This document shows positions 54,105 through 63,132 of a DNA stretch of 64,000 nucleotides, piece by piece. Position numbers and translations under genes: made by a program. This DNA comes from Clostridioides difficile ATCC 9689 = DSM 1296 (GTDB lineage Bacteria; Bacillota; Clostridia; Peptostreptococcales; Peptostreptococcaceae): contig NZ_CP011968.1 of assembly GCF_001077535.1 (NCBI RefSeq), forward strand, positions 1,550,001 to 1,614,000, given 5' to 3'. Each line of letters starts with the position of its first letter. Within the stretch, counting starts at the first letter, position 1. The notes beneath the pieces are model-generated. The model was not told the origin of the DNA, ran no database searches, and was given only the letters and a program-made list of their open reading frames with translations.

Positions 54105-56261
54105 ATGTCAATAAAAATAGGTCTCATAGGAAATCCTAACTGTGGTAAGACAACAATGTTCAATGGGCTTACAGGATCATCACAATATGTTGGTAACTGG
54201 CCAGGAGTAACAGTTGAAAAAAAAGGTGGAAAATTAAAAGGAAATAAAGATGTGGAAATAGTAGATTTACCAGGTATTTATTCTTTATCTCCATATACAT
54301 TAGAAGAAGTAGTTACACGTAATTTTATGCTAGATGATAAGCCGGATGCAGTAATAAATATTGTAGATGCATCAAATATAGAGAGAAATTTATATCTTAC
54401 AACTCAAGTTTTAGAGCTAGGTATACCGACCGTTATAGCTCTTAATATGATGGATATTGTAAATAAGAATGGTGATAAGATAAATATTAAAGAACTATCT
54501 GAAGTTATAGGTTGCCCAGTGGTAGAAGTAACAGCAGTTAAAGGTCAAGGAATTATGGAGGCTGCTGAAAAGGCAGTTGAACTTGCAAGTAGTAACAATA
54601 AATTAAATTTCAAATTACCCTTTGTTGATGAAAGTAAGGATGCAATAGAAAAAATTGAAAAAATAATAGAAGAAAAGACTCCATATATAGATGTAGAAAC
54701 ACGCTGGTTAGCTATAAAGCTATTTGAGAGAGATGAAAATGTTATACAAAAACTTGATATTTCTAAAACAATATTGAATAGTATTGAAGAAATAACTAGA
54801 AATTGTGAAGATGAATTGGATGATGATAGTGAAAGTATAATAACAGCCAATCGTTATGAATTTATTAGTTCAATAATTTCAAGTATAATAAAGAAGAATC
54901 GAAAAGGTAAGGAAACTGTATCAGATAAGATAGATAAGATTGTAACAAATCGTATACTAGCATTACCTATTTTTGCACTTATAATGTGGGGAGTTTACTA
55001 TATAGCAGTAAGTTCATTGGGTACTATAGCAACTGATTGGACAAATGATGTACTGTTTGGAGAAATTATTCAAGGCAATGTAAGTAATTTTCTAGCTTCT
55101 TTAAATGTAGCAGAGTGGTTACAAGGACTTGTAGTTGATGGTCTAATTGGTGGAGTTGGAGCAGTACTAGGATTTGTACCACAAATCATGCTTTTATTCT
55201 TATTATTATCAATATTAGAAGATTGTGGGTACATGTCACGTGTAGCTTTTATAATGGATAGAATTTTCCGTAAGTTTGGTCTTTCAGGAAAATCATTTAT
55301 ACCAATGCTTATAAGTTCAGGTTGTGGAGTTCCAGGAGTTATGTCAACTCGTACTATAGAGAATGATAGAGATAGAAAAATGACTATTATGTTAACTACA
55401 TTCATTCCATGTGGAGCTAAGATTCCAATAATAGCATTATTTGCAGGGGCATTATTTGGAGGTGCTTCATGGGTAGCTCCATCAATGTATTTCTTAGGTA
55501 TTGCAATGATAATCATTTGTGGAATTATATTAAAGAAAACTAGTTTATTTGCAGGAGAACCATCTCCATTTGTTATGGAATTACCTCAATATCATATTCC
55601 AAGTGCAAAAGGTGTTTTAATACATATGTGGGATAGAGGAAAAGCATTTATAATCAAAGCAGGAACAATTATATTTGTTGCTTGTGGAGTAATCTGGTTC
55701 TTACAATCATTTAATTGGTCATTACAAATGGTAGATGCTGGAGATAGTATATTAGCTAGCTTAGGAAATATAGTTGCACCAATATTTGCTCCTCTTGGAT
55801 TTGGAAATTGGCAATCATCAGTAGCAACAGTTACAGGTCTAGTAGCTAAGGAAAATGTAGTTGGAACATTTGGAGTTTTATTTGGTATATCAGATGCAAC
55901 AGAGCAAGACCCAACACTTCTTGCTTCAGTTGCAAGCATGTTTACAGTAGCTAGTGCGTTTGCATTTATGGCATTTAATATGCTTTGTGCACCTTGTTTT
56001 GCAGCTATTGGAGCCATAAAAAGAGAAATGGGTTCATGGAAATGGACATGGATTACATTAGGATTCCAAACTTTAACAGCGTATATAATTGCTCTTCTTA
56101 TAAATCAAGTTGGAAGTTTAGTTTTAGGTACTGGAGGAAGTATTGCTGGGGCAATAATATCTATATTTATAGCAGTAGCAGTAGTCTTTGTAGTTTTAAC
56201 TTATTCAAATAAAAATATGAAAAAAGAAAAAATGGGTAAATTAAGTTATATGAAAAATTAA
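54105..56261 (+). CDS. feoB: Ferrous iron transport protein B
   Basis: The protein has about 718 residues. The N-terminal G domain has GNPNCGKTTMFNG (G1), VDLPGIYS (G3) and LNMMD (G4). A GDI-like helical domain follows (about 170-280), then about ten transmembrane helices including the Gate motifs with SGCGVPGVM (a Cys in the core), PCGAKIPI and NMLCAPCFA. It imports Fe(II). The start is ATG 54105 after GGAGGG. It is the core gene of the feoA-feoA-feoB unit and probably iron-repressed through Fur. Confidence 0.97.
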   Translation: MSIKIGLIGNPNCGKTTMFNGLTGSSQYVGNWPGVTVEKKGGKLKGNKDVEIVDLPGIYSLSPYTLEEVVTRNFMLDDKPDAVINIVDASNIERNLYLTTQVLELGIPTVIALNMMDIVNKNGDKINIKELSEVIGCPVVEVTAVKGQGIMEAAEKAVELASSNNKLNFKLPFVDESKDAIEKIEKIIEEKTPYIDVETRWLAIKLFERDENVIQKLDISKTILNSIEEITRNCEDELDDDSESIITANRYEFISSIISSIIKKNRKGKETVSDKIDKIVTNRILALPIFALIMWGVYYIAVSSLGTIATDWTNDVLFGEIIQGNVSNFLASLNVAEWLQGLVVDGLIGGVGAVLGFVPQIMLLFLLLSILEDCGYMSRVAFIMDRIFRKFGLSGKSFIPMLISSGCGVPGVMSTRTIENDRDRKMTIMLTTFIPCGAKIPIIALFAGALFGGASWVAPSMYFLGIAMIIICGIILKKTSLFAGEPSPFVMELPQYHIPSAKGVLIHMWDRGKAFIIKAGTIIFVACGVIWFLQSFNWSLQMVDAGDSILASLGNIVAPIFAPLGFGNWQSSVATVTGLVAKENVVGTFGVLFGISDATEQDPTLLASVASMFTVASAFAFMAFNMLCAPCFAAIGAIKREMGSWKWTWITLGFQTLTAYIIALLINQVGSLVLGTGGSIAGAIISIFIAVAVVFVVLTYSNKNMKKEKMGKLSYMKN

Positions 56262-56286
56262 TTCATATAAATAAGGAGTGATGAAT

Positions 56287-56439
56287 ATGGCTACATTTAT
56301 TATAGCAGCTATTGTAGTAGTATTAATGGCACTAGCTGTAATGTATATGGTTAAAAATTCAAAAAAGAATGGTAGCAGTTGTGGATGTGGTTGTTCTGGA
56401 TGCTCAAGTAGTAAGAGTTGTCATAGCGCTAAGAGATAA
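56287..56439 (+). CDS. FeoB-associated Cys-rich membrane protein
   Basis: This 50-residue protein begins MATFIIAAIVVV, one transmembrane helix (about 3-23), and ends in a cysteine-rich tail: CGCGCSGCSSSKSC. This fits the small FeoB-associated Cys-rich family (PF12669, often mislabelled virus attachment p12). It follows feoB by 25 bases, and AAGGAG lies 8 bases before ATG 56287 (ATG 56281 is too close). A role like FeoC, aiding FeoB through metal or redox sensing, is inferred. Confidence 0.88.
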   Translation: MATFIIAAIVVVLMALAVMYMVKNSKKNGSSCGCGCSGCSSSKSCHSAKR

Positions 56440-56445
56440 ATAGGA

Positions 56446-56497
56446 TAAGAGCCTGATAAAAAGTTAAATTGCTTTATTATCAGGTTCTTATTTTTTG
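56446..56497 (+). terminator. Intrinsic terminator of the feo operon
   Basis: AAGAGCCTGATAA (56447-56459) pairs with TTATCAGGTTCTT (about 56477-56489), one G-T pair, then a T run. Confidence 0.88.
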
Positions 56498-56609
56498 TAT
56501 AAATAACAAATTTCATATTTGAAGTAGGTTAGACTATGCTGTAATTTTACTGTATAATTATATATAAATATATGATTAGGAGGGATTATTGCTAAATTAA
56601 GCAATATAA

Positions 56610-57329
56610 GTGAATATTATGTTTAAATTTGATGTTACAAACGAGCTTATGTGTATAGCAAGGGGAAGTGGTAAATTTTTTGCAAAAAAAGGTGCTATGG
56701 TAGCCTTTAAAGGAAATTTTAATTTTGAAAAATTGCTGTTAGGTCCAAGTAATGGCGGTGGATTGGGAAGAGCATTATTAGGTCATGTTCAGAGGTCATT
56801 GACAGGAGAACAAATGCCAATAATGGTGGTTGAAGGTGAAGGTGAAATTTACCTAGCTCAAAATGCTTACCATGTAGATGTAATATCAATTGACCCAGGT
56901 GATTCCATTTATGTTGAGAGTGAAAACTTATTGGCATTTTCTGAACAATTAAATTACAGTGTAAAATTGATTGGTTCAGGGGTAATATCTCAAAAAGGTC
57001 TTTTTACTACACATTTAGTAAATAAAACAGGTCAAAATCAAGATGTTGCTATAATAACAGATGGTAATCCTCTAATTCTTGAAGGACCTTGTTGTGTTGA
57101 CCCAGATGCATTAGTAGCTTGGACTGGAAGAGAACCATATCCTAAAGTATCAAAACTATCATGGAAGACTTTTATTGGTCAGACTTCAGGAGAATCTTAT
57201 CATATGGAATTTGTTGAACCTGGACAAATAGTCATTATACAACCATCTGAAAGATTGTCTGGCTTAAAAACAGATTCTACACCTTCTGATAGAATGAGTT
57301 CAGGTGGATTAAGACTTGGCATAGATTAA
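56610..57329 (+). CDS. AIM24/TIGR00266-family protein
   Basis: The protein has about 236-239 residues with the beta-rich AIM24-like fold (ARGSGKFFAKKGAMVAFKG; GEGEIYLAQ; FTTHLVNKTG; VEPGQIVIIQPSERL). Function is not established; mitochondrial AIM24 affects inner-membrane structure but that cannot be carried over. The start is GTG 56610 or, more likely, ATG 56619. The AGGAGGG site at 56578-56584 is too far upstream unless the hairpin ATTGCT...AGCAAT (56588-56605) is looped out. It stands alone after the feo operon. Confidence 0.82.
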   Translation: MNIMFKFDVTNELMCIARGSGKFFAKKGAMVAFKGNFNFEKLLLGPSNGGGLGRALLGHVQRSLTGEQMPIMVVEGEGEIYLAQNAYHVDVISIDPGDSIYVESENLLAFSEQLNYSVKLIGSGVISQKGLFTTHLVNKTGQNQDVAIITDGNPLILEGPCCVDPDALVAWTGREPYPKVSKLSWKTFIGQTSGESYHMEFVEPGQIVIIQPSERLSGLKTDSTPSDRMSSGGLRLGID

Positions 57330-57413
57330 ATCTTATGATATAGCTTAATTATTATTTAAGATATTAAAAAATAAAAAGGGTAGCAGGGATAGATATGTTA
57401 AAAGGAGTTTTAT

Positions 57414-58184
57414 ATGTTTGAGAAAATTCATAAAAGGCTTAAAGGATATTATATTTTTTTAATAATTTTAATTTTATGGAAGATAGTATGTGTTTTGGGT
57501 ATATGGAGTAGCTATATTCTGCCTCCTCCTGAAATAGTCTTAGATACTTTTATAAAAATGATATATGACGGTTCTATTTTCTTAAATGTTTATGCCAGTG
57601 TAAGAAGGATATTAATAGGTTTTTTAATAAGTTCATTGATGGCTATACCACTTGGAGTTTTATTTGGAGTAAATAAAAAAATGTATGAATATTTCAAACC
57701 ACTATTTGAATTTATGCGAAGTACACCTCCACTAGCTTTGGTGCCAATGCTTATTTTATGGTTTGGTATAGGTGAAGAATCTAAAATTATAATTATTATT
57801 TTGGCATCCTTTTTTCCAATATTTTTAAATACATTGAAAGGTATAAAAAATTGTGACAATAAATTAATAGAAGTAGGTAAATCTTTTAATTTATCTAAAA
57901 AGAGAATTTTTTATAAAATAATAATCCCTAATTCTATGCTGGATATTGTTGTTGGACTTAGTTTAGGGCTTGGGTATAGTTTTAGGGCTATAATTGGAGC
58001 AGAGCTTATTGCAGCTTCTTCAGGACTAGGATATTTGATTTCTGATGGAAAAGATATGTCTAGAACTGATGTTGTATTGGTAGGAATTTTTGTTATTGGA
58101 TTTTTAGGTATACTTTCAGATTATCTATTTTCAAAGATAATAACAAAATTTAGCAAAGGGAAGCAGGTTGATTTAAATGGTTAG
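57414..58184 (+). CDS. ABC importer permease, sulfonate/nitrate (SsuC/TauC) type
   Basis: This 256-residue protein has six transmembrane helices and the EAA-type coupling loop (GKSFNLSKKRIFYKIIIP). It resembles BPD_transp permeases for taurine, sulfonates and nitrate. The start is ATG 57414 after AAAGGAG. It overlaps the ATPase gene by 8 bases. The substrate cannot be fixed from sequence; the family also includes thiamine-precursor and cyanate transporters. Confidence 0.9.
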   Translation: MFEKIHKRLKGYYIFLIILILWKIVCVLGIWSSYILPPPEIVLDTFIKMIYDGSIFLNVYASVRRILIGFLISSLMAIPLGVLFGVNKKMYEYFKPLFEFMRSTPPLALVPMLILWFGIGEESKIIIIILASFFPIFLNTLKGIKNCDNKLIEVGKSFNLSKKRIFYKIIIPNSMLDIVVGLSLGLGYSFRAIIGAELIAASSGLGYLISDGKDMSRTDVVLVGIFVIGFLGILSDYLFSKIITKFSKGKQVDLNG

Positions 58185-58908
58185 AAGTGGATTTTTGCTA
58201 GAGAATATATATAAGAAATATTTAGTTGATAATAAAGAGCATTTAGTTCTTGATAATATATCTTTAAATATATCTAGTGAAGAGATAACTGTTATATTAG
58301 GTGAAAGTGGATGTGGGAAAACAACGCTACTTAGAATTTTAGCAGGGCTTGAAAATGCTACTAGTGGAAACATATATTTTTTTAATAATGATAAAAAGTG
58401 TACTCCAAAAGTAGGAATGGTATTTCAAGAAAGTAGACTTATGCCATGGCTGAATGTAAGTGAAAATATACTTTTACATACTGAAAAAGATAATAGAAAT
58501 AAAGTTGATTTAGACAAGTATTTAAAAATGATGAAGCTTGAAAAGTTTAAAAACTCATATCCAAATGAATTATCAGGAGGAATGGCTCACAGAGTAAGTA
58601 TAGCAAGAGCACTTTCCTTCAATCCCGATATTTTGCTGATGGACGAACCATTTGCAGCACTAGATTACTTCACAAGAAGAAAAATGCAAAAAGAAGTTGT
58701 AAATATCCATAAAAATACTAAAAAAGGTGTAGTATTTGTAACTCACAATATTGAAGAAGCTATGGAAATAGCAAAGAAAATAATTGTTTTTAGTAAAAAT
58801 AAAAGGATTAAACAATTTAGTGTCGAAGATGAATATAATAGAGATTTAACTAAAAACTATTATATAAACTTGAAAAAAGAAATATTAAGGGAATTGGGGG
58901 AGTTTTAA
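58177..58908 (+). CDS. ABC importer ATP-binding protein, SsuB/TauB type
   Basis: The 243-residue ATPase has Walker A GESGCGKTT, Q-loop VFQESRLMPW, signature LSGGMAHRVSIARAL, Walker B ILLMDEPFAALD and H-loop VTHNIEEAME. The FQE-RLMPW segment is typical of SsuB/TauB. It starts inside the permease gene. The substrate-binding protein gene follows directly after its stop. Confidence 0.93.
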   Translation: MVRSGFLLENIYKKYLVDNKEHLVLDNISLNISSEEITVILGESGCGKTTLLRILAGLENATSGNIYFFNNDKKCTPKVGMVFQESRLMPWLNVSENILLHTEKDNRNKVDLDKYLKMMKLEKFKNSYPNELSGGMAHRVSIARALSFNPDILLMDEPFAALDYFTRRKMQKEVVNIHKNTKKGVVFVTHNIEEAMEIAKKIIVFSKNKRIKQFSVEDEYNRDLTKNYYINLKKEILRELGEF

Positions 58909-59901
58909 TTGATTAAAAGAAACAAAAAGATTTTAGCAGTAATGACATCTTTAATAATGGTGTTGGTTGGGACTGTAGGATGTTCAACAACAAATGATAA
59001 GAAAGATGAACCTGCAAAAAAAGAGGCTAGTTTACCTAAGGAAATAAATTTAACTTATGTAAAATCACCACTTAATGTTCCTAGTATATTAGAAAAAAAG
59101 GATGATTTATTTGGAAAGGAATTTAAAAAGGACAATATAAAAGTCAATTTCCATGAATTGACAACAGGACCAGAGCAAACTCAAGCATTAGCAGCAGGTG
59201 AGCTAGACTTTTTACATGCATTAGGAGGAACGTCTGCAATAATAGCTGCATCAAATGGTGTTGGTCTTAAAATTACGAATATTTATAGCCGTTCACCAAA
59301 AGGATATATGCTTATAACTAATAATGATAATATTAAATCTATAAAAGACTTAAAAGGTAAAAAAATTGTAGGTCCAAAAGGGACTATACTTCATCAACTG
59401 TTGATTGCTGCACTTGCTAAAGAAGGCTATACTATAGATGATGTTGAATATGTAAATATGGATATTCCTAGTGCTGCTTCTGCATTAGAAAGTAAAAGTG
59501 CTGATGTAGCAATGCTTGCAGGTCCAGTGGCATTGAAAACGATAAATTCAGGTGCCAAAATGATTGTAAATGGAGAAGGATTAGTAAGTGGAATAATAGT
59601 TACTGCTGTAAGTGATGACTTTGCTGAAAAATATCCTGAATTAGTAAAAAGATTTATGAAGGTTCATGAAGAAACTTTAAAATATATGAATGAAAACAAG
59701 GATGAAGTGATGGATGTTGTATCTAAAGAAGTTGGTTTATCTTTAGATGAAACAAAAGAAATGTATTCTTGGTATGACTTTAGTTCTAAAATAACGGACA
59801 AGGATATAAAAGAATTAGAAGATACACAGGAATTTTTGATGTCTAATGGAATGCAACAAAAGAAAATAAATATTAAAGATATGTTGTACAATCAAAATTA
59901 G
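58909..59901 (+). CDS. Substrate-binding lipoprotein of SsuA/NMT1 type
   Basis: The 330-residue lipoprotein has a signal with lipobox VGTVGC (lipid-modified Cys about residue 26). The binding domain belongs to the NMT1/SsuA superfamily (AAGELDFLHALGGTSAIIAAS; KDLKGKKIVGPKGT; PSAASALESKSADVA). It captures the substrate for the two preceding ABC components; a sulfonate or small aromatic compound is a guess. The start is TTG 58909, after GGGGGAG. Confidence 0.92.
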   Translation: MIKRNKKILAVMTSLIMVLVGTVGCSTTNDKKDEPAKKEASLPKEINLTYVKSPLNVPSILEKKDDLFGKEFKKDNIKVNFHELTTGPEQTQALAAGELDFLHALGGTSAIIAASNGVGLKITNIYSRSPKGYMLITNNDNIKSIKDLKGKKIVGPKGTILHQLLIAALAKEGYTIDDVEYVNMDIPSAASALESKSADVAMLAGPVALKTINSGAKMIVNGEGLVSGIIVTAVSDDFAEKYPELVKRFMKVHEETLKYMNENKDEVMDVVSKEVGLSLDETKEMYSWYDFSSKITDKDIKELEDTQEFLMSNGMQQKKINIKDMLYNQN

Positions 59902-59924
59902 AATACTTTAAAATATTAAAGTGG

Positions 59925-59978
59925 AAAATACACCCTTATTTATTATGGAAACTGTATGGTAAAAGAGGGTGTATTTTT
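59925..59978. terminator. Intrinsic terminator between convergent genes
   Basis: AAAATACACCCT (59925-59936) pairs with AGGGTGTATTTTT (about 59967-59979). A long loop of about 30 bases separates the arms. It can serve both the importer (plus) and the DUF3793 gene (minus). Confidence 0.8.
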
Positions 59979-59998
59979 ATTATTATACAAAAACACAA

Positions 59999-60595
59999 TT
60001 AAAAACAGCTTACTATTTTATCTACACTTATGTAGTCTAGTAATTTTCTCATTTTCTTACGGTGAAGTAAAAACTTCGAATATGTGTCCTCGGATTGTTT
60101 TGTGTCACCATAAACTTTCCAATATTTAATCATAGAAACTTCATAATTACTATATCCCATAAATCCAATCACATCTTTAAGAGGATATCCTAAAAAAATA
60201 CCTATTTCATCAGGAAAAACATCACTCTTAAGTTTATCTACTAAATGCTCTAAATAAGCATTAACATTCGTATTTTGTTTGTATCCTAAAAACTTTAAAA
60301 AGTTTACTGTTTTTTTACATTTTAATTTTTCTGATAATGCTTTTTTATTTACAAATAAGATTTTTAATCCCTTTTTTTCTTTATCAATAACTATAAAATC
60401 TATTTTCTTACATTTATATAGATATTTATAAATATCATTAATTTTTTCCTCTCTATTTACATCAGTAAACGAAATATTTATTATTTCAGCAGGTTTAGAG
60501 CCTAAAAAGACTGGACCTAAAACTTCTAAAAGCCATTTTATATATGATGATTCAATTTTATTTTTACAACAAAATTGTGAATTACAACAAGACAT
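59999..60595 (-). CDS. DUF3793 family protein, probably Fur-regulated
   Basis: The 198-residue protein opens with a cysteine-rich start (MSCCNSQFCCKNK) followed by a DUF3793 core (LLEVLGPVFLGSKPAEII; FLGYPLKDVIGFMGYS; YWKVYGD). The biochemical function is unknown. The start is ATG 60595 after AAGGAGG. A near-consensus Fur box lies between the -35 and -10 of its promoter, so iron control is strongly suggested. Confidence 0.85.
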   Translation of the reverse strand: MSCCNSQFCCKNKIESSYIKWLLEVLGPVFLGSKPAEIINISFTDVNREEKINDIYKYLYKCKKIDFIVIDKEKKGLKILFVNKKALSEKLKCKKTVNFLKFLGYKQNTNVNAYLEHLVDKLKSDVFPDEIGIFLGYPLKDVIGFMGYSNYEVSMIKYWKVYGDTKQSEDTYSKFLLHRKKMRKLLDYISVDKIVSCF

Positions 60596-60639
60596 AAAAG
60601 ATAACCTCCTTCAAATGAAAATTAATATCAAGTAATTAG

Positions 60640-60668
60640 ATTATACTATGAATGATAATCAATATCAA
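60640..60668 (-). promoter_or_regulatory. Promoter with embedded Fur box for DUF3793 gene
   Basis: On the minus strand TTGATA (plus 60663-60668) and TATAAT (plus 60640-60645) are exactly 17 bases apart. TGATAAT-C-AATATCA (plus 60653-60667) in between matches the Fur 7-1-7 consensus with two differences. Fur binding here would block polymerase. Confidence 0.8.
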
Positions 60669-60840
60669 TAATAAAATTATAATTTTTTTATTTAATTATT
60701 TATTCATTATGATTTCCAAAAAAATAAATTATAACTTGTTTAATTTTAGTAAATAAAATATAAAAATATAGAAATACTAAATTAAGAAAGAAAATTATTA
60801 AAATTTTTTATAGTATAAAACATCTAGGAGGGTAATAAAA

Positions 60841-61440
60841 ATGAAATTAAAAAGAACTTTATTTGTAGGATTAGCACTAGTATTAGCTATAGGTATAACT
60901 GCATGTACTAAAAATAATGAAAAACCAAGTGAAAATACAGGAAAAAATCCTAATGAATCTGTAAATAATAATGAAGGATATATGAATTATTATTCAACAA
61001 GCTATAATGATTATATAGCAGGTCTAAATAGATATTCTATTTATGATACTCCAGAAAGTATAAATAATCAGTTTAAAGATAAAGAATATCCAGGAAATGA
61101 AAAATATCTAAGTGATGTAAAGGCTGCATATAAAGATAGTAGAGATAAAATACAATCATTTGTAACATCTCTTAAAAAAGACGGTAAAACAGAAGATACA
61201 GAGTTAAAGAAAATGAATGATGACCTAATCGCTGAAGGGGAAAGATTAGTAAAAGATATAGATAAGAGAATAGAAAAATTAGATAAGGTATCTGATGAAG
61301 ATATGAAAAAAGGTCAAAATGACTTTATAAAATTAGTTCATGGAACTGAAGATGTTGGAAATGATATAGGTAGTGGTTTTAGAAAAATGATAAAAGATAT
61401 GAATGATAGATTAGGAATAACAGGAAATAATAAGAAATAA
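60841..61440 (+). CDS. Lipoprotein of unknown function
   Basis: This 199-residue protein has a signal with lipobox GITAC (lipidated Cys about residue 22). A linker rich in Asn, Lys and Pro is followed by a highly helical, charged domain (about 75-190; YLSDVKAAYKDSRDKIQSF, ELKKMNDDLIAEGERLVKDI). I do not recognise the fold; it may be a surface helical bundle. The start is ATG 60841 after TAGGAGGG. It stands alone with its own terminator. Confidence 0.8.
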   Translation: MKLKRTLFVGLALVLAIGITACTKNNEKPSENTGKNPNESVNNNEGYMNYYSTSYNDYIAGLNRYSIYDTPESINNQFKDKEYPGNEKYLSDVKAAYKDSRDKIQSFVTSLKKDGKTEDTELKKMNDDLIAEGERLVKDIDKRIEKLDKVSDEDMKKGQNDFIKLVHGTEDVGNDIGSGFRKMIKDMNDRLGITGNNKK

Positions 61441-61484
61441 TAGAATAAATAGTTTTGAAATTTGAAATAAATTATTTGAGATAT

Positions 61485-61527
61485 AGCGAAGCCTTATAAA
61501 TAATACATTTTTTGGCTTCGCTTTTTT
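61485..61527 (+). terminator. Intrinsic terminator
   Basis: AGCGAAGCC (61485-61493) pairs perfectly with GGCTTCGCT (61514-61522), followed by a T run. Confidence 0.9.
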
Positions 61528-61609
61528 GCATGTTATTAAGATATTAATTTTTATCTTGTAACCTTAATATTTTTATTATGATTTATTTAGGGATTATTTT
61601 CATATGTTT

Positions 61610-62077
61610 TTACTTGTTTTTTCTCTTTTTAAATTTTTGTTTTGCAAAATTGTAAGATTCTCCTATTAAAGTTTTAAAGTTCTCAAATGTCTTTTCAGTA
61701 GGGCTTAGGACGCATATCCATCCCATCCATGAGTAGATAGGATGTGGCATGATTGTGTCCAATTTTGTAAAATCAAAATCCATATCAACTATTTGACCTA
61801 CACCTGGACGCTTTGGAATATATCCAAACATTTCAATAAAAGTTTCTTTTTTTAATCCTATATTCACACGGTATACATTTGGACGACTAACTAACGAACC
61901 TTTATCATGATTACTGTCTTTTTCTTTAATGGTAAGAACATATACTCCTCGTTTTAAAATACCATTAGGATTGTAATAAATTGCTCGTTCCCCCCAACTA
62001 TTCATTAATAAAACATCATCTAAGTTTGATAGACAATAATTGATAATATCATCAGCCTTAATAGTATTATTTTCCAT
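61610..62077 (-). CDS. DUF6194-like protein
   Basis: The 155-residue protein begins MENNTIKADDII and has conserved features I associate with DUF6194 (NSWGERAIYYNPNG, RPNVYRVNIGLKKETF, PHPIYSWMGWICVLSPTE). Function unknown. ATG 62077 is preceded by AAGAAAGAAGGG. It is transcribed away from the WYL regulator gene, sharing a 110-base intergenic region with a perfect palindrome. The regulator probably controls it. The family call rests on recall and is moderate. Confidence 0.7.
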   Translation of the reverse strand: MENNTIKADDIINYCLSNLDDVLLMNSWGERAIYYNPNGILKRGVYVLTIKEKDSNHDKGSLVSRPNVYRVNIGLKKETFIEMFGYIPKRPGVGQIVDMDFDFTKLDTIMPHPIYSWMGWICVLSPTEKTFENFKTLIGESYNFAKQKFKKRKNK

Positions 62078-62143
62078 AAAGTATCAGTCCCTTCTTTCTT
62101 TACTATTATTATTGATTTAAATGTAAGAATATCTTATCATATA

Positions 62144-62166
62144 ATAGTGACAATTATTGTCACTAT
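62144..62166. promoter_or_regulatory. Perfect 23-bp palindrome, putative operator of WYL regulator
   Basis: ATAGTGACAAT-T-ATTGTCACTAT (62144-62166) is a perfect inverted repeat between the divergent DUF6194 and WYL-regulator genes. It overlaps the TATAAT-like sequence at 62140-62145 and has GTGACA/TGTCAC halves like operators of YafY-type regulators. Confidence 0.75.
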
Positions 62167-62187
62167 ATTTAAATTAGGAGTATAAAT

Positions 62188-63132
62188 ATGTCAAGAGCTG
62201 AGCGTTTAATTGAACTGATGATAACAATAAATGCAAAAAGAAGTTTTACAGCAGGAGAATTAGCAGAAGAATTTTCTGTATCAAAACGTACTATACTAAG
62301 AGATTTACAGGTGCTGGAGAGTATTGGATTTCCATTATATTCAAAAGTTGGAGCGGCTGGTGGATATCATGTACTTAAAGAGCGTATACTTCCACCGATT
62401 GCATTTTCAGAAAGTGAGGTAAAATCTATATTCTTTGCATATCAGTCACTAGAATATTATAATGATTTGCCATTTGAGCAAGAAACTATTTCTGTTTTAA
62501 AAAAATTTTTAAATTGTATACCAAATGATATTCAATATAATATTGAGAATATAAGGCGTAAATTTGTTTTTTGGACACCAGATAGGCACTGTTCAACACC
62601 ATTATTGAAAGAATTGTTTAATATAGTAATGAATGAATCTACAATTAAAATTGAATATTCATCAAAGCAAAAAAATAGTGTACGTACCATTGTTCCTATT
62701 GGTTTGTATGCCATGAATGGACTTTGGTATTGTCCAGCTTACTGTATAAAATCAGAATCTATTAAGGAATTTCGTGTAGACAGAATTGTGAAGATTTTGA
62801 GTATAGAAAACTTATCAAGTAAGAAATATAAGGTTTTATCTTCTATACATGATTATCTTAAGAATATGGAAGTAGGTACAGATTATCATATTAAAATTAA
62901 TTTGACAGATGAGGGAGTAAAACGTTGTGAAACAGAATTTTTGTTGGCAAGAGGGTTGAAAATCTTGTCTAAAGGTGGATACATAGATATGTATATACCA
63001 AAATCTACACTTAACTGGGTGGCTGAATATTTTTTAACTTTTGGGAAAAATGCTACAATAATAGAACCTATAGAACTTAAACATTTGATAAAGTCTAAAG
63101 TACTAGAGCTATATAATCATCATTGTATTTAA
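62188..63132 (+). CDS. YafY-type HTH and WYL-domain transcriptional regulator
   Basis: The 314-residue protein has an N-terminal winged HTH of the DeoR/HTH_11 type (SFTAGELAEEFSVSKRTILR), a GGYHVLKERILPP link, and a WYL domain (about 145-225; NGLWYCPAYCIKSESIKEFR). WYL domains bind small ligands or nucleic acid. The start is ATG 62188 after TTAGGAG. The palindrome just upstream is a likely autoregulatory operator. Confidence 0.92.
   Translation: MSRAERLIELMITINAKRSFTAGELAEEFSVSKRTILRDLQVLESIGFPLYSKVGAAGGYHVLKERILPPIAFSESEVKSIFFAYQSLEYYNDLPFEQETISVLKKFLNCIPNDIQYNIENIRRKFVFWTPDRHCSTPLLKELFNIVMNESTIKIEYSSKQKNSVRTIVPIGLYAMNGLWYCPAYCIKSESIKEFRVDRIVKILSIENLSSKKYKVLSSIHDYLKNMEVGTDYHIKINLTDEGVKRCETEFLLARGLKILSKGGYIDMYIPKSTLNWVAEYFLTFGKNATIIEPIELKHLIKSKVLELYNHHCI

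Noticed and set aside
55070-56017. Two minus-strand frames opposite feoB
   Set aside because: Complement of the transmembrane region of FeoB; no independent support.
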